64,000 nt of DNA from Chloroflexota bacterium (GTDB lineage: Bacteria; Chloroflexota; UBA6077; SHYK01), in contig SHYK01000003.1 of assembly GCA_009692845.1 (NCBI GenBank), forward strand, positions 67,956 to 131,955. Reading direction: 5' to 3'. The translations under genes were made by a program, and so were the position numbers. Position 1 is the first letter of the stretch, and every line of letters starts with the position of its first letter. Positions 21,543 to 29,327 of this stretch are shown one piece after another. The notes beneath the pieces were generated by a model that worked only from the letters and a program-made list of their open reading frames with translations, did not search any database and was not told where the DNA came from.

Positions 21543-22135
21543 ATGTCGGTCAAGGACAAGGTGGTCGTGATTTCTGGAGGAGCCGTCGCGCTGGCCGCGG
21601 ATTCGGTCGATGCCGAAGGATTGTTTCAGAAAGTCATCGATACGAACATCGTGGGGACATTCCTGGGTGTGAAGCACGTGCTTCCTTATATGGAATCCCT
21701 CAATGACGGTCACATCATCGTGTTCGGTCAGGGGAACGTCAGCGAGCAGCGCAACCCGAATCCCGGGCCGAGCATTGGCTCCGCGACCTATAGCGTGACC
21801 AAGATCGCGATTCGCGCCTTGGCTCGCGCCGTGGTGGACGAGGAGCGCGAGTCCAACGTTTGTGTCATGAGCACATCCCCCGACGCGACGGGAGCGGCTT
21901 AGCTCAGCAAAGGACGCAAGACGGCCCGCGGTCGGGGCCCGGCATTCCGGGCGGCGGCGGGGGGGGGGGCTTGGTTACCGACGATAGCCCCGACTGGACG
22001 CGGAACCAGGTGCGGGCCATGCCCATGGTGCAGGACATCGGGAATAAGTTCGTGCTGCTGGCCGAGGTGTCGATGGAGTTCAGTGGCCACCAGGTGCGGG
22101 TGCGAGGCGGGAAGATCGAGATCGCTGCCGACTAG
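21543..22135 (+). pseudogene. Short-chain dehydrogenase/reductase pseudogene
   Basis: The first frame (21543-21902) starts MSVKDKVVVISGGA and then jumps to VALAADSVDAEGLFQKVIDTN. The whole cofactor-binding TGxxxGxG region and the following strands, over 100 residues, are missing. YSVTK, the catalytic Tyr/Lys motif, is present. The frame ends at TAG 21900. The expected C-terminus (DIGNKFVLLAEVSMEFSGHQVRV) continues in another frame to 22135, past an 11-G run at 21959-21969. A large internal deletion plus a frameshift make it non-functional, though the G-run shift alone could be a sequencing error. Confidence 0.75.
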
Positions 22136-22159
22136 GAGAAGAGCAAGGCCCACCCGCCC

Positions 22160-22200
22160 GCCCCATTTAATTGGGGGCGCCGCCCCCAAACCCCCTGCGA
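22160..22200. repeat. GC-rich hairpin repeat
   Basis: TTGGGGGCGCCGCCCCCAA followed by ACCCCCTGCGAG, a member of the dispersed hairpin family. It sits between the SDR pseudogene and the HEPN gene. Confidence 0.6.
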
Positions 22201-22237
22201 GACGGTGGCCCGAAAAGTGACCCGGGAAGGGCCGCCT

Positions 22238-22621
22238 TCACAGCTTCGGCAATATCGTAAGGATCTGCGCCGCTTGCTCGATGGAGTCCTGGGCCACCTG
22301 GGGGAGGTCTGAGACTTCATCGTCGTAGTCACATTCATTGCGTGCATCTCGGAGACGCCTGAGGTTCGTGCCGATCCTGACTCGCCGTTCGTCTGGACTG
22401 TCCAGAAAAATGCCTGCTGCCATCCGGTGGATGTTGTGAGTTGCTGGTGTAATGACGCCGTCCGAATCGCGCAAATGGTTTCGGGCCTCCCCGAAGGCGG
22501 CGTAGTAGGCCCGACTCACGGCGGATCTCTGAAGGGCTTCACTGCTCGGGGTGGGTCCGGACACGGACCGGCCGCACAGGGTTTGGGCCACGGACAGATA
22601 CTCGGCCCAGTTGAACGTCAC
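22238..22621 (-). CDS. HEPN-domain protein, probable toxin-like partner of the XRE gene
   Basis: A 127-residue helical protein. AVSRAYYAAFGEARNHL near residue 35 resembles the UPF0332/HEPN group, and a later RRLRDARNECDYDDEV segment sits where HEPN proteins carry the R-x4-6-H RNase motif. Here the His is not evident (RNECDY), so nuclease activity is uncertain. Its start overlaps the stop of the XRE gene by four bases, so the two are translated together, as in toxin-antitoxin or abortive-infection pairs. It could instead be a non-catalytic HEPN protein. Confidence 0.65.
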   Translation of the reverse strand: MTFNWAEYLSVAQTLCGRSVSGPTPSSEALQRSAVSRAYYAAFGEARNHLRDSDGVITPATHNIHRMAAGIFLDSPDERRVRIGTNLRRLRDARNECDYDDEVSDLPQVAQDSIEQAAQILTILPKL

Positions 22622-23211
22622 ACTCGTCTCATGTCGATAGACAGTAACCCATGGGTGCCGTGGGCGTTACGGAGCCACCAGGCCTCGTCGAAAGCCCGCA
22701 GTTGGGCGGTTGCGGCTTGCCCAGCCTGGGTGGCTAGGATGCGCAGAAGCAGGTGCTGGTCGTCGGGGTATTCGGGATCCTCGATCAAGCGGAGCTGCAA
22801 ACGCGCGCCAGGGAAGAATGGCGAAATCTGTCTCGGCGCTGCGGACAGGAGCGGTTCCAACTCTGGATGCTGAATGAGGAACTGGTCCACTCCGGGCCAG
22901 TCGGCCACTTCCATCATGGATGTGAGATCCTCCGTGCGGGCCGGCGCGAACACGGGCTCGGCCACGCCAGTTCGATTCACGGAGCTCGATGGGTAGGCCG
23001 CTTCGGCGACAGCCTCCCCGCCCATCAGCTCATGAGGCTCGACCGCTAGGGCTTCTGCGAGCTTGCGGAGGGTCGTTGGGAGTACCCCGTCTCGGCCTAA
23101 TTCCAACTGGGCAATCGTGACGCGGTGTACTCCAGACCGCTGCGCGAGATCCTGCTGGGTCAACGCTCTTTGAAGACGCAGGCGCCTGAGCTGGGTAAGT
23201 CTCATGCTCAC
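22618..23211 (-). CDS. XRE-family regulator with C-terminal ligand or antitoxin domain
   Basis: A 197-residue protein. The N-terminal helix-turn-helix (LTQQDLAQRSGVHRVTIAQLELGR, then LPTTLRKLAEALAV) is a clear XRE domain. A linker and a C-terminal domain follow, ending in LRAFDEAWWLRNAHGTHGLLSIDM, a pattern I associate with antitoxin-like partners of HEPN or nucleotidyltransferase proteins. The start is GTG 23211 or ATG 23205. TATAAT lies only five bases before the GTG, so the mRNA is probably leaderless. TAGCG-type repeats upstream are likely autoregulatory sites. Confidence 0.75.
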   Translation of the reverse strand: MSMRLTQLRRLRLQRALTQQDLAQRSGVHRVTIAQLELGRDGVLPTTLRKLAEALAVEPHELMGGEAVAEAAYPSSSVNRTGVAEPVFAPARTEDLTSMMEVADWPGVDQFLIQHPELEPLLSAAPRQISPFFPGARLQLRLIEDPEYPDDQHLLLRILATQAGQAATAQLRAFDEAWWLRNAHGTHGLLSIDMRRV

Positions 23212-23255
23212 ATTATACGCTAAGGCTACAACAACGCTACATGGGCGCTACGGGC
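23212..23255 (-). promoter_or_regulatory. Leaderless promoter with iterated TAGCG motifs
   Basis: Read on the minus strand, TAGCG occurs at the far end, again 11 bases later, and related GTAGC and AGCG elements precede TATAAT, which ends five bases before GTG 23211. Repeated short motifs over a -10 box suggest binding by the XRE product. Confidence 0.45.
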
Positions 23256-23274
23256 ATGGGGCTAACGGAACCGG

Positions 23275-23763
23275 TCAGCCGGGGAGGGCGCCTTCTTCGA
23301 TCAAGAACTGGCGTTTGATCTCGGGGCGGGGGGAGTAGTTTCCGGGGGCGCCGCCGGCTCGGACGACGCGATGGCAAGGGATGAGCACCGGGATGGGATT
23401 GGTCCGCATCACCTCGCCGACCGCGCGAGCGGCTCCGGGGTGGTCGACTTCCGCGGCGACGTCTCCGTAGCTGCGCACCTGGCCGCGGGGAATGGCGGCG
23501 ACGGCTTGCAGTACGCTTCGCTGAAAGTCTGTGTATGGGCTCAGATCGAAGTCAAGCGGATGATCGCCCAGAAGGCGAGCGTCGACCTTTCGACGGAGGA
23601 TCGAGTCGTCGGCGGCATCTGGACGATCACCGAGGCGCCGATGGCACTCGGACCGGAAGTGTTCGGCATCGGAGGCCAACATCGACATGCATATTTGCCT
23701 CTCGCGGTAGGCGACGAATAGCGGGCCTGCGCTGGTCTCGGTCACCAGGTAGCTAAGCGTCAT
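23275..23763 (-). CDS. ogt: Methylated-DNA--protein-cysteine methyltransferase
   Basis: A 162-residue DNA repair protein that removes O6-alkyl groups from guanine onto its own Cys. The active-site motif IPCHRVV is at about residue 128, preceded by the helix-turn-helix segment IPRGQVRSYGDVAAEV and followed by GGAPGNYSP. The length fits the Ogt/MGMT family, with a short N-terminal domain. Its start overlaps the holA stop by four bases, so it is translationally coupled to holA. No zinc-binding Ada domain is present. Confidence 0.93.
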   Translation of the reverse strand: MTLSYLVTETSAGPLFVAYRERQICMSMLASDAEHFRSECHRRLGDRPDAADDSILRRKVDARLLGDHPLDFDLSPYTDFQRSVLQAVAAIPRGQVRSYGDVAAEVDHPGAARAVGEVMRTNPIPVLIPCHRVVRAGGAPGNYSPRPEIKRQFLIEEGALPG

Positions 23764-24743
23764 AGTGACTCCTCCAAATCCGGCATGGTAGCGGGATCGA
23801 TCCCGACTAGCTGCGCTACGGCCAGGTCGACCGCCAACTCGGCTTCGATGCGGCCAGTTTTGGTTTGCACGTCGAGCTGGGCGAGGGCCTGGTAGACGCG
23901 CTCGAGCTGAGCGGTCGAAAGTCGGGCGGCTTGACGCTTGAGCTTATCCTGGGCGAATGAGCTGCTGGTGAGCCCGAAGGAGGTCGCCTCCCGCGCCAGC
24001 GAGCGATTCTCCTCGATCAGCTGTTTGGTGATAAAGAGTCGTCGGACCAGGGCAACGATCTGGGCAAAGAGCTCGGCGGGCTCGCTTCCGCGGTTGATCA
24101 ACCCTCGAGTCGACGCCAGCGCCTGACCGGCCTTTCCCTCGGCCAACGCGTCGTGCCAGGCGAAAATATCCGGGGAAGCGCCGTGAACCAGCGCGGCGAC
24201 ATCCTCAATGCTGATGGATGCCCCCACGGCGGCGAAAGCGGCAAGCTTCTCGATCTCGTGGTCGAGCAGGCGGAGATCCGGTCCCACCAGCTCGGCTAGC
24301 TGTTTCGCGGCGGGCGCGCTTATGCGGGCTTGATGACTGCGTGCCCGTTCGGTGACCCATTGAGGCATCTCCCCTGGCCGCAGCCTGGGGGACTGACGGC
24401 GGACGGCGTCATCCCGCGCCGCGGCGAGGGCCTGAACGGTTGACTCCTCGTCTTCCACCACGACCAGATGAGTGGTGGGTGGGAGGTGGGGCAGGTACTC
24501 ACAGAGCTGCGCCAATCCACCGCCCTTGCGAAAGGTACTGCCCATGCCTCGGGCGATCACCATGCGCTTCTCGCACAGGAAAGGTGTCGTATTGCAGAGG
24601 GTAATGAGCTCGGCGGTCGAGTTGCCGCTGTTCAGCTCATCGATATTGTGCTCGCCGTCCGGGAGACGGAGCATGAGGGCTTTGAGCTGATCGACGAACT
24701 GCTCGCGGCGGAACTCGTCCCGACCGGTTACGAGGTAGAGCAC
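23760..24743 (-). CDS. holA: DNA polymerase III, delta subunit
   Basis: A 327-residue clamp-loader subunit. The N-terminus (LYLVTGRDEFRREQFVDQLK) matches HolA, followed by a degenerate AAA+ core with KRMVIARGMG and LVVVEDEE, and a C-terminal helical collar domain. As usual for delta, there is no functional Walker A. It opens the beta clamp during loading. The start is at 24743, and the gene overlaps the next gene (ogt) by four bases. Confidence 0.9.
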   Translation of the reverse strand: MLYLVTGRDEFRREQFVDQLKALMLRLPDGEHNIDELNSGNSTAELITLCNTTPFLCEKRMVIARGMGSTFRKGGGLAQLCEYLPHLPPTTHLVVVEDEESTVQALAAARDDAVRRQSPRLRPGEMPQWVTERARSHQARISAPAAKQLAELVGPDLRLLDHEIEKLAAFAAVGASISIEDVAALVHGASPDIFAWHDALAEGKAGQALASTRGLINRGSEPAELFAQIVALVRRLFITKQLIEENRSLAREATSFGLTSSSFAQDKLKRQAARLSTAQLERVYQALAQLDVQTKTGRIEAELAVDLAVAQLVGIDPATMPDLEESL

Positions 24744-24808
24744 GCCAGCTTACTCAAGAAGAGAGGTGAGAAAGTCTCAAGAATCGGCGCTTTTGCCGAC
24801 CGCCGCAC

Positions 24809-25435
24809 TCAGTGCGAGCTGGGGGTCTCGGGCCCGGCCGTCCGCATCTTGAGGTTGCCGTCGAAGAAAGCGCCTTCTTGCATCACGAGGGTGGCAGCGT
24901 TGATGGTGCCGGTCACTCGACCGGAGGGGCGAATTTCGACCCGGCCGGAGCAGTGGAGCTCGCCGTTGACCTGACCAGCGACAATGATGCTAGCGGCGGT
25001 TACCTTAGCCGAGACCTTGGCAGTCTCTTCGATGTAAACCGCCTTGGTGCTCTCGATTTCGCCTTCATCGACGGTTCCGTGAATCCGGACCCCGCTCTCG
25101 GAACGGAACTTGCCGTTAAACGTCGAGCCAGCGCCGATAGTGCTTTCGACCTCTTCACCGAAGGCCGGCGAAGAGACGAGGGTGGCAGCCGTCCGAGATA
25201 GCGGAAGGCCGGTGTCCAGGGGGCGGGCGGCGGTGGTTGCCAATGCAGCGGCCGGCATCGAGCGGTCTTCGTTGGACCCGGCCGGGGACCCGGCTGTCGA
25301 GCCCACCGAAACGGCACGCTCCGCCGGAACTACGGTTTCGGCGACCGCGTCACCGTTCTCTTTCCTTCCCTCTTTTGTCGAGGGGAAGGCCTTGGAAAAG
25401 CGAGCCCATTCGGACTCGTCATTTCGCTTAAACAT
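24809..25435 (-). CDS. Bactofilin (polymer-forming cytoskeletal protein)
   Basis: A 208-residue protein with a disordered, Pro/Ala/Ser-rich N-terminal half. The bactofilin beta-helix follows, from about residue 98 (STIGAGSTFNGKFRSESGVRIHGTV) through GQVNGELHCSGRVEIRPSGRVTG to QEGAFFDGNLKM. These proteins form nucleotide-free filaments at the membrane or wall. Start ATG 25435 is chosen because the family-like part and natural composition begin there. It is downstream of the PEGA-DUF3048 gene on the same strand. Confidence 0.88.
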   Translation of the reverse strand: MFKRNDESEWARFSKAFPSTKEGRKENGDAVAETVVPAERAVSVGSTAGSPAGSNEDRSMPAAALATTAARPLDTGLPLSRTAATLVSSPAFGEEVESTIGAGSTFNGKFRSESGVRIHGTVDEGEIESTKAVYIEETAKVSAKVTAASIIVAGQVNGELHCSGRVEIRPSGRVTGTINAATLVMQEGAFFDGNLKMRTAGPETPSSH

Positions 25436-25526
25436 TGGCCAGCACCTCCGCTGTGGGACCACAGCCCGCGCCAGTATATCGTATCTCCAGGCACCGAACA
25501 ACGAAGTATCCGAGGGTTTGAGTGTT

Positions 25527-27029
25527 CTAGGCTGGTCCTCCGGTGGGCTCGTTTCTGGGCCCCAACAGGTCCACGGGAGTTCGTAGCGGAACCACCTGGA
25601 TCCACGTGGACCCGGGTCTGAGCAGGAGCTGATTGCCTTCCGAGTCGTGGTATTCAGTGATCGACCGCAGTGACGTCCGGTTCCACTGACCCTCGACCGC
25701 TCTGCCCTGAGTAAGTGCGAGAAGCCGGCCGCTGCCGACCTGGCGGAAATCCAGGCGACCAGCGTCGTCATCTGGAATAAGCCACGAATCCATCCAGGTG
25801 ATGAGGACGTTTGAGGCGGTGATTGGTGACCCCGACCCGGCATCTTGCTGAAGCTGGCCGTTGAGAGACCGGGCGTAGGTACCCAGGGCCGGGTCGTATC
25901 TCCACAACACGGAATAAGCCTGGGAACCGTAGTTGAACTGGACTCCGTCCGCCGGCAGCCCTAGAGAAGCTCGATCCTCGGTGGAGTAGCGGAGGCCGCC
26001 AAATGTTGCTGGTTGACGCTGGTGGATTCGGGATTGCACGGACGCCGTGCTCGTGTAGGCATTGTGGGGAGCGGCTCGGGAAGTCCGCCAAAAACCGAGG
26101 CCGTCTACGGTCGGTAGATGGGTTGAAGCGATGGCGTTGTAGCCCTGAGGGCTGGCCCCGATATGCATGAGGGGTGCCTGGTACTCATTGGCCCAGTTCA
26201 CGAAATAGTGGCGAGTCGAACGGATGGGGCCGACGGTGTCGGCAGCTTGCGTGAGGAACAGGGCCATGTATCGGGTGATGCCGCCCTCGGCAAGCGCTTC
26301 GTAAACCACGTCCGCCCGATCCAAGCCGGCCTGCGGCCGGGCGTCCGCGAGATTGTCGATCATCATGGCGACACCATCCGCTGGGTCCCCGTAGGTCAGA
26401 CTCAGATCGGATCCACTCGTTACCAGATACAGGCTAAGCTGCTCATTGGGCTGAAGCGAGAAAGATCCTTCCCAGGGTCGAAAGCCGCTGGCCTCGATCC
26501 GCACTGCTCGATCCCCGGGCAGAATCTCCATCGTGCCTGGCAGGTTGCGGGTGGGGGCGCCTTCGGTCGATATGTGAGCGCCGGGGAGCGCCGTTTCGAT
26601 ATGGAGCACGGCGGGCAACGGAGAAAGGGCAATATTCTGGATGAGGGGTTGCCCCGGGGCCACGGAGACATCTCCGCTCCAGGCCCGGTAGTTCTTGGCT
26701 ACGAGCGTGAGATGGTGAAAGCCAGGCGCAACCGACGTCTCGGTCAAAGGCGTCGTTCCGAGGTCGCGATCGTCGAGGTGAGCCCGGGCGCCGACGGGTA
26801 GGGTGGTCAGGTTGAGCTCCCCCAGGGCGGGGAGTTCTGAGCGCCCTTGAATTGAGCCCGCCGAGGCTGGGGAGGGTCCGGATTGAGCAGAAAGGCCCAT
26901 GGCGGCCAGAACAGTGGTGGCGGTGCCCAGGGCGGCGACGGCAAGGGTGGCCAGGGACCAGCGCAGGATGCGGGGCCCGTTCGGCTGACGAGATTGCGGG
27001 GGGAGTGGGCTGGGGGGAATAGTATCCAC
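25527..27029 (-). CDS. PEGA-repeat and DUF3048 (YerB-like) membrane-anchored protein
   Basis: A 500-residue protein with an N-terminal membrane anchor at about residues 25-48. Two PEGA-like repeats follow (LNLTTLPVGARAHLDDRDLG and LHIETALPGAHISTEG), then a DUF3048 region with VAMMIDNLADARPQAGLDRADVV and VGPIRSTRHYF, and its C-terminal part (NVLITWMD). The outer-surface location is inferred from the anchor. DUF3048 proteins have unknown biochemical function; PEGA repeats are usually surface or wall modules. The start is GTG 27029. It may be linked to the bactofilin gene downstream, a plausible envelope pair. Confidence 0.85.
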   Translation of the reverse strand: MDTIPPSPLPPQSRQPNGPRILRWSLATLAVAALGTATTVLAAMGLSAQSGPSPASAGSIQGRSELPALGELNLTTLPVGARAHLDDRDLGTTPLTETSVAPGFHHLTLVAKNYRAWSGDVSVAPGQPLIQNIALSPLPAVLHIETALPGAHISTEGAPTRNLPGTMEILPGDRAVRIEASGFRPWEGSFSLQPNEQLSLYLVTSGSDLSLTYGDPADGVAMMIDNLADARPQAGLDRADVVYEALAEGGITRYMALFLTQAADTVGPIRSTRHYFVNWANEYQAPLMHIGASPQGYNAIASTHLPTVDGLGFWRTSRAAPHNAYTSTASVQSRIHQRQPATFGGLRYSTEDRASLGLPADGVQFNYGSQAYSVLWRYDPALGTYARSLNGQLQQDAGSGSPITASNVLITWMDSWLIPDDDAGRLDFRQVGSGRLLALTQGRAVEGQWNRTSLRSITEYHDSEGNQLLLRPGSTWIQVVPLRTPVDLLGPRNEPTGGPA

Positions 27030-27123
27030 TGGACCTGCTTTATCGGGGAGCTTAGTCTACCATTCTTCGGCGGGCCGTCGATCCATTCATTGTCACTCAT
27101 GAGCGACCGGTGGGAGCTGGGTA

Positions 27124-27861
27124 TTGGACGGGGACGAGAGCGCGACCGGAACGATTTGGGACCCGTACGTTCTGCTCACCGAGGGGACTGTGGAGTCCCT
27201 CCAGCAGATCCCGTGGGGATCCAATTACACTTTTTGTGCCGCCCTCCGCAGGGAGGATGCGGGAGCACTCGCGATCTACAAGCCGATGCGAGGCGAGCGA
27301 CCCCTGTGGGATTTCCCGAGTGGGACGCTTTATCTGAGAGAGCGGGCCGCCTATCTGACCAGCCAGGCGCTGGGCTGGTCCTTCGTGCCGCTGACCGTAG
27401 TGCGTGACGGACCGCATGGAGTTGGGTCGATGCAGCTTTATGTGGAGGCGGAGCCTCTGCCCTCCTTCCAAGAGCTAGGGGCGCTGGCAGACCTTGACCT
27501 GGCTCGCATTGCTGCCTTCGACCTGATCACCAACAATGCTGATCGGAAAGGCGGTCACATCCTGCGAGATGGGCAGGGCAAGCTATGGGGGATCGACCAT
27601 GGACTGTGCTTCAACGTCGAGCCCAAGGTGCGGACGGTGCTGCAGCACTTCTGTGGGGGGACGGTCCCTACCGAGGTTCGCGAAGAGTTGAGAGCATTCG
27701 AGGCAGACCCGCAGCGAGTGGCATCCCTTGCCCATCTACTCGACGGCGTTATCGCGGCCGAAGAGTTTGCGGTATTCCTGGGTCGAGTTCGGACCCTGGC
27801 GTCGAGCGGCGTGTATCCGAGGCTCGATCACTATCGAAGCGTTCCCTGGCCCAACTGGTAG
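27124..27861 (+). CDS. SCO1664-like protein (phosphatidylinositol kinase-like fold)
   Basis: A 245-residue protein matching the actinobacterial/chloroflexal SCO1664-type family. Typical segments are GSNYTFCAAL, AIYKPMRGERPLWDFP, FDLITNNADRKGGHIL and LWGIDHGLCFN. The Asn/Asp and DHG blocks correspond to the catalytic and metal-binding loops of the PI3/4-kinase fold, so ATP binding is likely, but no substrate is known. The start is TTG 27124, with a GGGAGCTGGG ribosome site. It is divergent from the DUF3048 gene. Hairpin repeats follow it. Confidence 0.82.
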   Translation: MDGDESATGTIWDPYVLLTEGTVESLQQIPWGSNYTFCAALRREDAGALAIYKPMRGERPLWDFPSGTLYLRERAAYLTSQALGWSFVPLTVVRDGPHGVGSMQLYVEAEPLPSFQELGALADLDLARIAAFDLITNNADRKGGHILRDGQGKLWGIDHGLCFNVEPKVRTVLQHFCGGTVPTEVREELRAFEADPQRVASLAHLLDGVIAAEEFAVFLGRVRTLASSGVYPRLDHYRSVPWPNW

Positions 27862-27879
27862 ACGAGAACAATTCCCGCC

Positions 27880-27975
27880 CGCCCGCCCCTGGGCCTTCGG
27901 CCCATTACCCCCGCACGCGAAAGGGAAGGGGACCTACCTCCGAGGGCCTTCGGCCCCCGCCCCCCGATCCGCAAA
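27880..27975. repeat. Two GC-rich hairpin repeats before cysD
   Basis: CTGGGCCTTCGGCCCATTACCCCCG at about 27885 and GAGGGCCTTCGGCCCCCGCCCCCCG at about 27943. Both belong to the dispersed family; neither is next to a U-run. Confidence 0.6.
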
Positions 27976-28125
27976 GCGTTTCCTGGACCAGCGGAGCGAT
28001 GCTAGCCCCCTGGGTCAATGAAGAACTGTCGGGGTTAATCTTGACCGTCGAGTGTACATTACTCAACAATAGAAAGTCCCCTTGGTTCGGCTGGACAATC
28101 GTAAGCTTGGAGTCATGCGCGTCAG

Positions 28126-29088
28126 ATGGCCGTGGTCGATCCTTCTTCCCGAAACGCGAGCATGGTGGCGGCTGAAGCGGTGATACCCGCCCGGGTAAGC
28201 CATCTCGACGAGCTCGAGTCGGAGTCCGTCCACATCATGCGAGAGGTCGCCGCCGAATTCGAACGACCGGCACTGCTCTTCTCCGGCGGCAAGGACTCGA
28301 TCGTCATGCTGCGGCTGGCAGAAAAGGCGTTTCGCCCAGCCCGATTCCCATTTCCGCTGATGCACGTGGACACCGGTCACAATTTCCCGGAGGTGCTCGC
28401 TTTTCGGGATGCCCGAGTGGCGGAGCTCGGCGAACGCCTGATCGTGGCGAGCGTCCAGGAATCCATTGACCGGGGCCGGGTGCGCGAAGAGCCGGGCCAC
28501 GACCCGTCCCGAAACCGGCTCCAGACCACCACGCTGCTCGATGCCATAAGTGAAAACAAGTTCGACGCGGTTTTTGGCGGGGCGCGCCGAGACGAGGAAA
28601 AAGCCCGGGCCAAAGAGCGAATTTTCTCGGTACGGGACAGCTTCGGTCAGTGGGACCCGCGCAATCAGCGGCCCGAGCTCTGGAGTCTCTACAACGGGTG
28701 GATGCACCGCGGCGAGCACATGCGGATCTTTCCGATCAGCAACTGGACCGAGCTCGACGTCTGGAGCTATATCGCGCGAGAGCAGCTGGAGATCCCTTCC
28801 ATCTACTTCGCTCACCAGCGGGAGGTGGTCAAGCGGGACGGCATGTGGCTCGCGGTCGGGCCGTGTATCCATCCGCTGGATGACGAGATCGTGGCTTCGA
28901 AGATACTGCGATACCGCACGGTGGGGGATATGAGCTGCACGGGAGCCGTCGAATCGGAAGCCGGATCGCTGGCCGAGGTCATCGCGGAGGTGGCAGTGGC
29001 CCGGATCACTGAGCGCGGTGCGACACGGGCAGACGACGCGGTGTCGGAAGCCGCCATGGAAGACCGCAAGCGGGAGGGTTATTTTTGA
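28126..29088 (+). CDS. cysD: Sulfate adenylyltransferase subunit 2
   Basis: A 320-residue ATP-pyrophosphatase that makes adenosine phosphosulfate with CysN. The P-loop reads LLFSGGKDSIVMLRLA at about residue 49, then MHVDTGHNFPEV and FDAVFGGARRDEEKARAKER. NWTELDVWSYI and GRCTGAVESEA-like blocks (here MSCTGAVESEA) complete the family. The start is ATG 28126; an in-frame ATG at 28162 is also possible. The gene is separated from cysN by 239 bases filled with hairpin repeats rather than directly coupled to it. Confidence 0.94.
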   Translation: MAVVDPSSRNASMVAAEAVIPARVSHLDELESESVHIMREVAAEFERPALLFSGGKDSIVMLRLAEKAFRPARFPFPLMHVDTGHNFPEVLAFRDARVAELGERLIVASVQESIDRGRVREEPGHDPSRNRLQTTTLLDAISENKFDAVFGGARRDEEKARAKERIFSVRDSFGQWDPRNQRPELWSLYNGWMHRGEHMRIFPISNWTELDVWSYIAREQLEIPSIYFAHQREVVKRDGMWLAVGPCIHPLDDEIVASKILRYRTVGDMSCTGAVESEAGSLAEVIAEVAVARITERGATRADDAVSEAAMEDRKREGYF

Positions 29089-29099
29089 TACTGGAAGTA

Positions 29100-29300
29100 T
29101 CCCGCCCACCCGCCCCCTGGGGCCTGCGGCCCCTAACGGCCGCCGAGTCGGCTGGTCGATGATTCGTCGAAGGCCACTGCCGCTCACTCAGTGGCGGCTG
29201 CGGCCCCTGACGCCCGTCGAGTCGGGACGTCCCATCGTGGCTCTATTGTCGCTGCCGCCGATTCACTGGGGCCTTCGGCCCATTACAACCGCCGGCGGGC
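29100..29300. repeat. Three GC-rich hairpin repeats between cysD and cysN
   Basis: Copies lie at about 29116 (GGGGCCTGCGGCCCCTAACGG), 29188 (GGCGGCTGCGGCCCCTGACGC) and 29265 (GGGGCCTTCGGCCCATTACAA). Each begins near an ACTGG/CCTGG-type flank and is followed by a CGCC/GTCGAGTCGG tail. They interrupt an otherwise conserved cysDN operon. Confidence 0.7.
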
Positions 29301-29327
29301 GGGTTTCATGCCTCTGGTCTCGTTAGC

